From positions 1 through 18,068 of the forward strand of contig JABZHD010000010.1 in NCBI GenBank assembly GCA_015259045.1: a stretch of 18,068 nt of DNA, in the 5' to 3' direction. The first letter of the stretch is position 1; each line of letters starts with the position of its first letter. The position numbers were made by a program, and so were the translations under genes. This document shows, piece by piece, positions 8,980 through 16,467 of the stretch. Source of the DNA: Atopobium sp. Lineage in GTDB: Bacteria > Actinomycetota > Coriobacteriia > Coriobacteriales > Atopobiaceae. The notes beneath the pieces are model-generated. The model did not search any database and was not told the origin of the DNA. It saw only the letters and a list, made by a program, of their open reading frames with translations.

Positions 8980-9552
8980 TTAGATAAGTACAATACCTTG
9001 AGAAACTTTTTCTGCCACGTCATTACCTACAAGATAACGGACAATCTCTAGGCCAAACTTAAGAGCGGTTCCTGCACCTTGGCTGGTAATGAAAGAGCCG
9101 TCAACACAAACCGCATCTTGCGAAAGATTGGCGCCATTCTCTGAGAGAAAATGCTGAAAACCTGGGTTGGAAGTAGCCTTCTTACCCGTAAGTAATCCAC
9201 GCTTTGCATAAATTGAAGGAGCGGCGCAAATTGCGGCAAGCGCACGACCATCTGCTGCAAACGCATCAACTGCCTGCATAAGTGACTCACAAGCCTCAAG
9301 ATTGGTGGTTCCGGGAAGACCGCCAGGAAGCACCAACATGCTGTAATCATCAAACGAGACCTGGCTGAGCAGCTTATCTGTTAAAAAGGTAACCTGGTGA
9401 GAAGAAGTCACGCTCAAAGAATCAGATATAGACACTTTGTCACAGGGAATACCTGCACGATACAGGACGTCAACAACGCTCAGTCCCTCAATCTCTTCAC
9501 AACCATCAGCAAAAAAGACAGCAACGCGCTTGTCAGTACATGGTGTAAACAT
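8980..9552 (-). CDS. DJ-1/PfpI family protein
   Basis: This is a 190-residue cytoplasmic protein of the DJ-1/ThiJ/PfpI superfamily. The nucleophile elbow LAAICAAPSIYA places the reactive Cys at 109. Glu22 in FFADGCEEIEG corresponds to the Glu that tunes that Cys in DJ-1. The LVLPGG segment at 73-78 is also typical. Members act as glyoxalase III or deglycase, chaperone or redox sensor, and sequence alone does not decide which. The ATG at 9552 is preferred over an in-frame upstream ATG at 9603 because GGGAG lies four bases ahead of it and family homology begins there. It is the first gene of a minus-strand unit with the translesion polymerase three bases downstream, which suggests a role in stress or damage response. 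Confidence 0.92.
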   Translation of the reverse strand: MFTPCTDKRVAVFFADGCEEIEGLSVVDVLYRAGIPCDKVSISDSLSVTSSHQVTFLTDKLLSQVSFDDYSMLVLPGGLPGTTNLEACESLMQAVDAFAADGRALAAICAAPSIYAKRGLLTGKKATSNPGFQHFLSENGANLSQDAVCVDGSFITSQGAGTALKFGLEIVRYLVGNDVAEKVSQGIVLI

Positions 9553-9574
9553 CTGACTCCCTTCTCGACTAAAA

Positions 9575-9603
9575 CTAGTACAAGTGTACGCCTTTTTACT
9601 CAA
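9575..9603 (-). promoter_or_regulatory. Putative promoter with overlapping inverted repeat, DJ-1/polymerase operon
   Basis: Read on the minus strand, TTGAGT (9603-9598) is followed after 17 bp by TACTAG (9580-9575), a weak -35/-10 pair. The spacer and -10 contain the inverted repeat GTACAAGTGTAC (9578-9589; 10 of 12 positions palindromic). That places a repressor-type site over the promoter, 26 bp upstream of the DJ-1 start. The GTAC-N4-GTAC geometry resembles, but does not match, the GAAC-N4-GTTC LexA box of Gram-positives. The -10 is poor, so the promoter call is tentative. Confidence 0.4.
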
Positions 9604-9635
9604 AAAAGGACACTCAAGTTTGTGCTTGAGTGTCC
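9602..9635 (-). terminator. Rho-independent terminator after the PTS EIIA gene
   Basis: An 11-bp perfect stem (GGACACTCAAG at 9608-9618 with CTTGAGTGTCC at 9625-9635) has a 6-nt loop. On the minus strand it is followed directly by six T. It lies 67 bp past the EIIA stop and ends the degV-adh-EIIA block. Its T-run abuts the putative promoter of the next operon. Confidence 0.92.
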
Positions 9636-9702
9636 AAAATTTTACCCAGTTAAAGTGTTACAGAAAGTACCCGTCAAGCCCCCTATGACCTGGCGAGAAA
9701 CC

Positions 9703-10161
9703 CTACTCCTCGCTAATGCCCTCGTTAATAGCCTGAGCAATAACTTCCTGATCATTAGAGCCACGAAGCAAAGACTTAAACTCATCTCTCATCAGAAGAA
9801 CAGCGGTCTTAGAAAGAAGCTTGATGTGAGTGGTGCCAGCCTCTCCATCTGGAACAAGCAGTGCAATAGCAACATCAACGGGCTTCTCGTCAAAAGAAGG
9901 CCACTCAAGAGGGGTGCTGTTCTTGAAGACAAAGACAGCTGCGTCCTTGATAGCAGCATCTTTTGCGTGTGGAACTGCAAAACCGTCAGTCATACCGGTC
10001 TCGCCCATCTCCTCGCGAGCTAGAAAAGCGTTGTAAACAGCGTCTGCATTATCAGTTACGCCAGCCTCCTGAGCCTTATCGGCAATAAAACGCAGGACAT
10101 CATTACGGCTCGCTGCGTTCTGATTAACAAAAACGTTGTCTGCTTTAACAAAACCGCTCAT
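9703..10161 (-). CDS. PTS EIIA component (fructose/mannitol/Ntr type), stand-alone
   Basis: This is a 152-residue cytoplasmic phosphotransfer domain. The active-site His is His65 in TDGFAVPHAKDAA, which matches the EIIA-Fru/Ntr family (PF00359) GVAIPH motif. It accepts phosphate from HPr and passes it to an EIIB domain or acts as a regulator. No EIIB or EIIC gene is visible within the window, so the partner is elsewhere or the protein is regulatory. The start has GGAAGGAAG about five bases upstream. It lies 93 bp downstream of the alcohol dehydrogenase, a gap holding a short TGAGC/GCTCA hairpin (10182-10197) and a TATTAT element. It is followed by a strong terminator. Confidence 0.9.
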   Translation of the reverse strand: MSGFVKADNVFVNQNAASRNDVLRFIADKAQEAGVTDNADAVYNAFLAREEMGETGMTDGFAVPHAKDAAIKDAAVFVFKNSTPLEWPSFDEKPVDVAIALLVPDGEAGTTHIKLLSKTAVLLMRDEFKSLLRGSNDQEVIAQAINEGISEE

Positions 10162-10254
10162 GAATCTTCCTTCCGTATGTTTGAGCTTTGTGGCTCAGTA
10201 ACTTCGTATGTAGTAATAATACCCGCAATGAAACAAAATTTGCCTTGAGAAACT

Positions 10255-11448
10255 TTACTTTAGAGCCATCCTCAGAATCTGTTGTACATCTGCTGTTTTA
10301 AGTTGCATAAAGTTACCCGCATGATCTCCGCCGCGAGCGTCAATAGTACCCTTAGCCATCTGAAGAATATCCTCTTCAGAAGGGTCTACTCCAAGCTCTG
10401 CAAGGGAGGTTGGCATACCAATTGCATGACACCACTGATTCCACGCCTCAATTCCTGCAAGACCCGTAGCAACAGGATTATGGAAGTTGTTTTGAACTCC
10501 AAAAACATTGACGGCAAACTGCGCAAAGCGCTCTGGATCTTGATGCATAACGTAGCGGGCCCAACTTGCCCAAATAGCCGTGAGGCCAGCACCATGAGCG
10601 ACGTCATACTTTGCGCTGAGCTCATGCTCAATGGCATGAGAGGCAAAATCGCTTACGCGACCAGTTCCGGTAAGTCCGCAGTGAGAAAGCGACGAGGCCC
10701 AGAGCAAATCTGCTCGTGCAGCGTAGTTCTCTGGCTCTTTGACAGCAACCAGAACAGCTTCTTTTACGGTACGCAAGAGTCCCTCAGCCAGCTCGTCGGT
10801 GAGTGCCACGTCCTTCTCGAGCGTAAAGTAGCGCTCCATGGTATGCATCATGATATCTGCGCCTGTTGACGCCGTCTGATAAGCGCTTACAGAATAGGTG
10901 AGCTCTGGATTCATGATGGCAAAACAAGGACGACCGCTTTGATGGTGATAAGAACGTTTAAGTACGCGACCATCAGCCAGCGTAATGTTCATGACGGAAG
11001 AATCCGAGGTCTCAGAGCCAGTTCCTGCGATAGTGGAGATGACGCCAATAGGAGCTGCCTTTGAAACACTGACCTTATGCAAATAGAGGTCTTCAAGAGA
11101 GACATCATTGGCTAAGCCATATGCAATAGCCTTAGCGGAATCCATGACAGATCCGCCGCCGATAGCCAAAATGAAGTCAACACCCTCGCGTTTTCCCAGC
11201 TCTACAGCTTCTTCTGCAAGCTCTAACCGAGGGTTAGGAACAACTCCACCACAGTCAACATACGCAATTCCAGCCTGGTCAAGAAGCTGATGGATCTGGT
11301 CAAGCAAGCCGCTCTTTACCACATGATTGCCACCAAAATGCACCAGCACCTTGCTGCCTCCGTGAGCAGAGACAAGCTCTGCCGCACGAAGCTGAGTATC
11401 TTTTCCAAAAACCACCTGAGTAGGTACAACGTACTCAAAATTAACCAT
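10255..11448 (-). CDS. Iron-containing alcohol dehydrogenase (butanol dehydrogenase/YqhD-like)
   Basis: This is a 397-residue group III alcohol dehydrogenase that reduces aldehydes or oxidises alcohols with NAD(P)H. The nucleotide-binding GGGSVMDSAKA is at 97-107. The metal ligands are visible as Asp198, His202, His271 and His285, with the spacing expected from FucO-type enzymes (4 and 14 residues). The N-terminus (NFEYVVPTQVVFGKD) and length fit the BdhA/YqhD subgroup, which usually prefers NADPH. The ATG at 11448 follows AAAGG. A TTG six bases earlier is a less likely start. It is 35 bp downstream of the degV-family gene and probably co-transcribed. A role in fermentative redox balance or aldehyde removal is inferred. 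Confidence 0.95.
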   Translation of the reverse strand: MVNFEYVVPTQVVFGKDTQLRAAELVSAHGGSKVLVHFGGNHVVKSGLLDQIHQLLDQAGIAYVDCGGVVPNPRLELAEEAVELGKREGVDFILAIGGGSVMDSAKAIAYGLANDVSLEDLYLHKVSVSKAAPIGVISTIAGTGSETSDSSVMNITLADGRVLKRSYHHQSGRPCFAIMNPELTYSVSAYQTASTGADIMMHTMERYFTLEKDVALTDELAEGLLRTVKEAVLVAVKEPENYAARADLLWASSLSHCGLTGTGRVSDFASHAIEHELSAKYDVAHGAGLTAIWASWARYVMHQDPERFAQFAVNVFGVQNNFHNPVATGLAGIEAWNQWCHAIGMPTSLAELGVDPSEEDILQMAKGTIDARGGDHAGNFMQLKTADVQQILRMALK

Positions 11449-11483
11449 GACCAAAGACCTTTCTTACCTACTCGAGCAACATC

Positions 11484-12368
11484 TTAAGCGCGAGGTTCTT
11501 CTCCCCACCAGAACGTTGCAACAGTTCCAGGACCAGTATGAACGCCAATTGTTGCACCAATAGTAAAGATGTTGATATCGCCTGTCTGAGGAAGCTTCTC
11601 TTGAATAAGCTCTTTAACAGCCTGAGCATCAGAAGCGCACTCGGAATTAGAGATAAACACCTTACGCGCGTAAGCATTTCCCTGCTCAGCAGTCTGAGTC
11701 ATAATCTCAACAACGCGAGCAATTGCTTTCTTCTTACCACGAGCCTTCTCTTTAACGGCCAAAGAACCGTCAGCCTCAATATCCATAACAGGACAAATGT
11801 TAAGCATGCCACCAAGCAGGCCCGCTGTCTTAGAAATGCGACCACCGCGAACAAAGAAGGTCAAATCTGTTGAGAAGAACCAGCCATACACACGATGACG
11901 TGCTTCTTTTGCCCATGCAACTACCTCGTCAAAAGACAGACCCTCATCGCGCTTATCGGCAAGACCATCTACCAAGAGTCCATAGCCAGAAGATGCCTGC
12001 AGAGAGTCAACAACCTCAATCTTTCTGTCAGGAAACTCCTGCTCAATTTCTACTTTTGCCTGGCAAGCAGACTCATATGTTCCAGAAACGCCTGAGCTCA
12101 ACGAAACATGAAGAACGTCTTTGCCCTCTTCCAGGAAAGGACGCCAGAAGGCCATGTACTCACCAATTGATACCTGTGAAGTGCGGCACTCAGCACCTGC
12201 AAGCATCTTTTTAAAGAGATCAGCTGGTGCATTAGTGCGACCAAAGTCATCCTTGCACTGAACACCATCAAGTTCGTAGTTGAAATATACGTATTTCACA
12301 TCTCGTGACTGAAGGTACTTCTCACTTACATCGGCCGTAGAACAACAGGTCAAAACGTAGTTGGACAT
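11484..12368 (-). CDS. DegV family fatty-acid-binding protein (FakB-like)
   Basis: This 294-residue cytoplasmic protein belongs to the DegV family. Members such as FakB bind a fatty acid and present it to the FakA kinase for phospholipid synthesis. Visible motifs are the N-terminal VLTCCSTADVSEKYL, the DDF segment, the lipid-carboxylate loop SLSSGVSGTYESA and VVDSLQASSGYGLLV. The last part contains GATIGVHTGPGTVATFWWG, a typical DegV ending. The ATG at 12368 is chosen because AAGGAG lies six bases upstream; an upstream in-frame start at 12410 has no such site and adds unconserved residues. No fakA gene is visible here. It is probably the first gene of a unit with the alcohol dehydrogenase and perhaps EIIA. 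Confidence 0.94.
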   Translation of the reverse strand: MSNYVLTCCSTADVSEKYLQSRDVKYVYFNYELDGVQCKDDFGRTNAPADLFKKMLAGAECRTSQVSIGEYMAFWRPFLEEGKDVLHVSLSSGVSGTYESACQAKVEIEQEFPDRKIEVVDSLQASSGYGLLVDGLADKRDEGLSFDEVVAWAKEARHRVYGWFFSTDLTFFVRGGRISKTAGLLGGMLNICPVMDIEADGSLAVKEKARGKKKAIARVVEIMTQTAEQGNAYARKVFISNSECASDAQAVKELIQEKLPQTGDINIFTIGATIGVHTGPGTVATFWWGEEPRA

Positions 12369-12480
12369 ACAAGTCTCCTTGAAATATCTTCTTGCATAAA
12401 ACAATCGCACACACTTATTTTTCTTGCAGATGTGAGTATACTTCTAATCTCATTTTTATGCTGCTTGTGGGGCGCTTCAA

Positions 12481-12504
12481 GTGCAAAATCACGTATACTT
12501 GCAC
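12481..12504. promoter_or_regulatory. GTGCAA-N12-TTGCAC inverted repeat in divergent intergenic region
   Basis: Perfect 6-bp arms, GTGCAA (12481-12486) and TTGCAC (12499-12504), lie in the 201-bp gap between the divergent degV-family and EamA genes, just upstream of the EamA promoter. The sequence between them contains TATACT. A second TATACT, part of the self-complementary AGTATACT, lies at 12435-12442. It could be an operator or a -10 region. No clear -35 pairs with either TATACT. Confidence 0.4.
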
Positions 12505-12508
12505 GCGT

Positions 12509-12536
12509 TTGATTTTCTCAAATCACTACCTATACC
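12509..12536 (+). promoter_or_regulatory. Sigma-70-type promoter of the EamA permease gene
   Basis: TTGATT (12509-12514) and TATACC (12531-12536) are separated by 16 bp on the plus strand, each matching four of six consensus positions. The -35 side carries a TTTGA/TCAAA inverted repeat (12508-12522). Transcription would start near 12543 and leave a leader of about 27 nt before the GTG start. Confidence 0.55.
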
Positions 12537-12569
12537 TTAACTTTCACCTTCGACGGGAATGGATAGCGC

Positions 12570-13517
12570 GTGGCATCAACAGATCTTTCTACTACAAACT
12601 CTTCCGGACTCACACTAGACCCTTCTTCTGCGCTTGTATGGAAGTTTGCCCTTCTTATCTGCGCGCTTATCTGGGGTGGGTCATTTGTTGTTATCAAAGA
12701 TGCAATTAGTTACATCTCGGCAGCTTGGCTTATGACCTTACGTTTTGTCTTTGCTGTAGGTATTGTTGCCATCATCTTTAGAAAAAACCTTAAAGAACAC
12801 TTGGATGCCACACATATCAAATACGGCGTGCTTTTAGGCGTTCTTAACGGTTTAGGATATCTTTTCCAAAATGGAGCTCTTGCTTATACCACTGCAGGTA
12901 AAGCCGCTTTTATTGCATCAATTTATTGCGCGATGATTCCGTTTGTAAACTGGCTTATCGCAAAGAAAAAACCTCATGGAACCAGTATTTTTGCAGCCTT
13001 TTTATGCGTAGCTGGCATTGGTCTTATCTCACTGGGCACTGATTTTTCGTTCTCGTTTGGCTTGGGCGAGCAGATGACATTGCTCTCAGCCATTATTTTT
13101 GCCTTCGTTTTTGTGCTTACTGCCGAGCTTGCTCACAAATACGACATCATCACACTTACGGTGGTGCAGCTTGGCGTGAGCGCCCTTCCCTGCCTTGCCT
13201 ACGCGCTTTGCTTTGAAACGGTTCCCAATTTTGCGGCACTGCCCATAAATGCCTGGGTTGCCCTCGCCTACATCACTCTTATTGCAACCGCACTGACTGG
13301 TGTTTTGCAGAACCGCGCACAGAAGTCAGTTACTCCTGTTCAGGCCTCACTAATAATTTCTCTGGACAGTATTTTTGCAGCAGTTTTTGGCGTCATCTTC
13401 CTTGCTGAGGTTATTACCCCTACGATTTTCCTGGGCTTCATTGTTATTTTTGTTGCAATCTTTATCAGTGAGCTTGGCGAGAAACCCGCAGAGCCCCAAG
13501 CTCCTTCAGAAAACTAA
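12570..13517 (+). CDS. DMT superfamily permease (two EamA domains)
   Basis: This is a 315-residue inner-membrane transporter of the drug/metabolite type with about ten hydrophobic helices in two EamA repeats. The first repeat includes ALIWGGSFVVIKDAISYISAAWLMTLRF, and the second starts near FGLGEQMTLLSAIIFAF. Conserved features include the first-helix WGGSF and the last-repeat TPVQASLIISLDSIFAAVFG. Members export amino acids, nucleosides or other metabolites. The substrate is not deducible. The start is a GTG at 12570: an in-frame TAG lies two codons upstream, no ATG occurs before the first helix, and GGGAATGG lies at suitable distance. It is the only complete plus-strand gene here, with its own promoter and terminator, and converges on nrdG. 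Confidence 0.92.
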   Translation: MASTDLSTTNSSGLTLDPSSALVWKFALLICALIWGGSFVVIKDAISYISAAWLMTLRFVFAVGIVAIIFRKNLKEHLDATHIKYGVLLGVLNGLGYLFQNGALAYTTAGKAAFIASIYCAMIPFVNWLIAKKKPHGTSIFAAFLCVAGIGLISLGTDFSFSFGLGEQMTLLSAIIFAFVFVLTAELAHKYDIITLTVVQLGVSALPCLAYALCFETVPNFAALPINAWVALAYITLIATALTGVLQNRAQKSVTPVQASLIISLDSIFAAVFGVIFLAEVITPTIFLGFIVIFVAIFISELGEKPAEPQAPSEN

Positions 13518-13544
13518 AGCTCTCTATACAACACGATCCTAAAC

Positions 13545-13571
13545 AAAAAGCCCGCATACGCGGGCTTTTTT
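13545..13571. terminator. Bidirectional Rho-independent terminator between EamA and nrdG
   Basis: GCCCGC (13550-13555), a four-base ATAC loop and GCGGGC (13560-13565) form the hairpin. It is flanked by five A on the left and six T on the right, so the stem extends to 11 bp and works in both directions. It ends the plus-strand EamA gene and the minus-strand nrdG gene. Confidence 0.93.
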
Positions 13572-13588
13572 ATTGCGCTTTGGAGCTC

Positions 13589-14131
13589 TTACATCTCACG
13601 AGAGCTCAGCATAGGTCCATCGGACCAAAGTGTAATCTCTCCTGAAGTAAGCGTTTTAGGAACATCAATAAGACGCTGGTTGGAAGAGCCTCTAAAACGC
13701 AAGGTAATATCGTGGAGACTCTGGACCCATGGACCGTCTACGAGAACATCAATACAAGACAGAATGCGGTCAGTGTACTCTGTGTGCCACTTTCCCTCGG
13801 TCAGCTGATCCCAAGTGTGACCCGAATACATCCAAATGCTCTTTTGCGGGTAGGTAGCTCTGACCTTCTCGACAAACTCAACAAGACCTTCTTGGTTTTC
13901 TGGCTCAAAAGGCTCTCCACCAAGGATGGAAAAACCGTTGATATAGACAGGTGCAAGAGAGTCAATAATCTCTTGCTCAACTTCTGGAGTAAACTCTCCG
14001 CCGCTCTTGAAGTCCCACGCCTCGTAATTAAAGCAGCCTTCACAGTGCAGACGGCAGCCTGAAACAAACAGAGTTGTTCTTACGCCAACACCATTTGCAA
14101 TATCTGAAAACTTAATATTTGAATAGTTCAT
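13589..14131 (-). CDS. nrdG: Anaerobic ribonucleotide reductase activating enzyme
   Basis: This 180-residue radical-SAM protein uses a 4Fe-4S cluster and S-adenosylmethionine to install the glycyl radical on NrdD. The cluster motif CX3CX2C is at Cys26, Cys30 and Cys33 (SGCRLHCEGCFNYEAW). FSILGGEPFEPEN matches the GGEP SAM-binding motif. The N-terminus IKFSDIANGVGVRTTLFVSGC is typical of NrdG. AAAGG lies about six bases before the ATG. The nrdD gene is 113 bp upstream on the same strand, but a terminator-like hairpin and a palindrome lie in the gap, so nrdG expression may be separately tuned. Confidence 0.97.
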   Translation of the reverse strand: MNYSNIKFSDIANGVGVRTTLFVSGCRLHCEGCFNYEAWDFKSGGEFTPEVEQEIIDSLAPVYINGFSILGGEPFEPENQEGLVEFVEKVRATYPQKSIWMYSGHTWDQLTEGKWHTEYTDRILSCIDVLVDGPWVQSLHDITLRFRGSSNQRLIDVPKTLTSGEITLWSDGPMLSSREM

Positions 14132-14146
14132 ACATAACCTTTGATG

Positions 14147-14175
14147 GGTAACTTCCGCATATTGTGGATGTTACC
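14147..14175 (-). promoter_or_regulatory. Imperfect 29-bp palindrome just upstream of nrdG
   Basis: The arms GGTAAC and GTTACC are perfect. Inside them TCC pairs with GGA and CA with TG, separated by single mismatches around a central TAT. It sits 16 bp before the nrdG ATG and just ahead of its AAAGG site. As DNA it could bind a dimeric regulator. As RNA it would fold into a stem close to the ribosome-binding site. On the minus strand it contains CCACAATATG, similar to one half of an NrdR box. Confidence 0.5.
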
Positions 14176-14183
14176 TGATAGAG

Positions 14184-14228
14184 ATAATAAAAACGAGCAG
14201 AAGGGCTAAGGCGCTCTTCTGCTCGTTT
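14184..14228 (-). terminator. Terminator-like hairpin between nrdD and nrdG
   Basis: A 13-bp perfect stem (14191-14203 with 14216-14228, core CGAGCAGAAG) has a 12-nt loop. On the minus strand it is followed by a T-rich stretch (TTTTTATTATC) 17 bp after the nrdD stop. It probably terminates or attenuates the nrdD transcript, lowering nrdG relative to nrdD. Confidence 0.75.
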
Positions 14229-14244
14229 GTCTAGTACTTAAAAC

Positions 14245-16467
14245 TTAGAGGTGAAGGACGCGGTCCTTAATCTCCTGGGTACGACCCTGGTTCCAGAACT
14301 GGGTACCAATGTAGCCGCAGGTACGACGAGCAACGTTCATCTTGGTCTGATCACGGTTGCCGCAGTGTGGGCACTCCCAAACCAGCTTACCGTCCTCCTC
14401 AACAATCTGAATCTCACCGTCATAACCGCACTCCTGGCAGAAGTCAGACTTGGTGTTGAGCTCTGCATACATAATGTGGTCGTAGATGAACTGCATGACG
14501 CTGAGGACAGCCTCGATGTTGTCCTGCATGTTAGGAACCTCAACGTAAGAGATTGCTCCACCCGGGGAAAGACGCTGGAACTCAGACTCAAACTGAAGCT
14601 TCTGGAATGCGTCAATCTCTTCTGCAACGTGGACGTGGTAGCTGTTGGTGATGTAACCCTTATCAGTGATGCCAGGGATAACACCAAAGCGACGCTGAAG
14701 TGCCTTAGCAAACTTGTAGGTGGTGGACTCAAGAGGAGTTCCGTAGAGGGAGTAATCGATATCCTCTGCTTCCTTCCACTCGGTGCACTTATCGTTCATG
14801 TGCTGCATAACCTGGAGAGCAAATGGAGTTGCCTCTTTGTCGGTGTGGCTGTGACCAGTCATAGCCTTAACGCACTCATACAGACCTGCATAGCCAAGGG
14901 AGATGGTGGAGTATCCGCCGTAGAGCAGTGGATCGATAACCTCGCCCTTGTCCAGACGAGCAAGTGCGCCGTACTGCCAAAGGATAGGAGCAGCATCAGA
15001 CAGGGTGCCCTTCAGGCGATCGTGACGAGCACGAAGTGCGCGGTGGCAAAGCTCAAGACGCTCATCAAAGATCTTCCAGAACTTGTCCATATCGCGACCA
15101 GCAGAAAGAGCAACATCAGGAAGGTTGATGGTTACAACACCCTGGTTGAAGCGGCCATAATACTTAGGCTTGTTTGGCTCATAGTTCTTTGCGCGAGCAA
15201 CGTTGTTGAAGCCATTACCAGAACGGTCTGGTGTCAGGAAGGAACGGCAGCCCATGCAAGTGAAGGTATCGCCCTCGCCTTCCTTCTCGCCCTTAGAAAG
15301 CTTGTACTCCTTCATCTTCTTCTCAGAGATGTAGTCAGGGACAAGGCGGCGAGCGGTGCACTTTGCAGCCATCTGAGTGAGGTAGTAGTACTTGGAATCC
15401 TCGTAAACGTTGTCCTCTTCAAGAACGTAAATGAGCTTAGGGAATGCAGGAGTAATCCAGACACCCTCCTCGTTCTTTACGCCCTGGTAACGCTGACGGA
15501 GCATCTCCTCAATGATGAGTGCAAGGTCCTGCTTCTCCTGCTCATTCTTTGCCTCGTTGAGGTACATGAAGACGGTAATGAAAGGAGCCTGACCGTTGGT
15601 GGTCATCAAAGTGACAACCTGATACTGAATGGTCTGAACGCCACGAGAAACCTCATCGCGAAGTCGCTTCTCAACCATCTCGTTGAGCTGCTCAGCAGAG
15701 AGCTCAACACCGACGGAGTTCATCTCCTCCATAACGGTCTTGCGAATCTTCTTACGAGAAACATCAACAAAAGGAGCAAGGTGAGCCAAGGAGATGGACT
15801 GACCACCGTACTGGCAGGATGCTACCTGAGCAATGATCTGAGTTGCAATGTTGCATGCAGTGGAGAAGCTGTGTGGACGCTCAATCAGAGTACCGGAGAT
15901 AACAGTGCCATTCTGCAGCATGTCATCAAGGTTGATGAGGTCACAGTTGTGCATGTGCTGTGCAAAGTAATCGGAATCGTGGAAGTGGATGAGACCCTCA
16001 TTGTGAGCAGCAACAATATCCTCTGGAAGAAGCTCACGCTGAACGAGGTCCTTAGAAACCTCACCAGCCATGTAGTCACGCTGAACAGAAACAACGGTAG
16101 GATTCTTGTTGGAGTTCTCCTGCTTGACTTCCTCGTTGTTGCACTCAATCAGAGACAGAATCTTGTCATCGGTGGTGTTCTTGTGACGCTTCTGGTTTTG
16201 GATGTAGCGGTAAATGATGTACTTACGAGCAACCTCAAAGCGGTCAAGAGCCATGAGCTGATCCTCGACAAGGTCCTGGACCTCCTCGACGGTGACGGTG
16301 TGTCCAGCCTTCTCGCACTCATCGGTAACGTTGAGAGAAGCAAACTGAATCTCACGCTCAGTCAGGCGCTGATCCTCAGGGACCTCTGCGTTAGCCTTAG
16401 CGATTGCGTTAACAATCTTCTCAACCTCGAAGGTGACCTCTGAGCCATTGCGCTTGATAATCTTCAT
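14245..16467 (-). CDS. nrdD: Anaerobic (class III) ribonucleoside-triphosphate reductase
   Basis: This 740-residue oxygen-sensitive enzyme makes dNTPs from NTPs with a glycyl radical. Residues 1 to about 90 form an ATP-cone regulatory domain starting MKIIKRNGSEVTFEVEKIV. Likely active-site cysteines occur in HMHNCDLINLDDML and in FTCMGCRSFLTPDR. Four zinc cysteines are at 677, 680, 699 and 702 (CQEC, CPHC). The glycyl radical site is Gly718 in RRTCGYIGTQFWNQGR. The ATG at 16467 is chosen because AAGGAG lies seven bases upstream and the ATP cone begins there; an ATG at 16533 would add 22 unconserved residues from the leader. nrdG follows on the same strand. NrdR-like boxes upstream suggest control by NrdR. 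It implies growth without oxygen. Confidence 0.98.
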   Translation of the reverse strand: MKIIKRNGSEVTFEVEKIVNAIAKANAEVPEDQRLTEREIQFASLNVTDECEKAGHTVTVEEVQDLVEDQLMALDRFEVARKYIIYRYIQNQKRHKNTTDDKILSLIECNNEEVKQENSNKNPTVVSVQRDYMAGEVSKDLVQRELLPEDIVAAHNEGLIHFHDSDYFAQHMHNCDLINLDDMLQNGTVISGTLIERPHSFSTACNIATQIIAQVASCQYGGQSISLAHLAPFVDVSRKKIRKTVMEEMNSVGVELSAEQLNEMVEKRLRDEVSRGVQTIQYQVVTLMTTNGQAPFITVFMYLNEAKNEQEKQDLALIIEEMLRQRYQGVKNEEGVWITPAFPKLIYVLEEDNVYEDSKYYYLTQMAAKCTARRLVPDYISEKKMKEYKLSKGEKEGEGDTFTCMGCRSFLTPDRSGNGFNNVARAKNYEPNKPKYYGRFNQGVVTINLPDVALSAGRDMDKFWKIFDERLELCHRALRARHDRLKGTLSDAAPILWQYGALARLDKGEVIDPLLYGGYSTISLGYAGLYECVKAMTGHSHTDKEATPFALQVMQHMNDKCTEWKEAEDIDYSLYGTPLESTTYKFAKALQRRFGVIPGITDKGYITNSYHVHVAEEIDAFQKLQFESEFQRLSPGGAISYVEVPNMQDNIEAVLSVMQFIYDHIMYAELNTKSDFCQECGYDGEIQIVEEDGKLVWECPHCGNRDQTKMNVARRTCGYIGTQFWNQGRTQEIKDRVLHL

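Noticed and set aside
9553..9603. Longer start for the DJ-1 protein at 9603
   Set aside because: The extra 17 residues lie across the putative promoter and terminator tail, and a good GGGAG site serves the ATG at 9552.
9397..10023. Plus-strand 208-codon frame across the DJ-1 start, terminator and EIIA gene
   Set aside because: It runs through a strong terminator hairpin and two well-supported minus-strand genes, which is not credible for a real gene.
14251..16443. A 730-codon open frame antisense to nrdD on the plus strand
   Set aside because: nrdD is unmistakable on the other strand. The antisense product is Leu/Val-rich with no recognisable motif or ribosome-binding site, so it is a codon-bias shadow.
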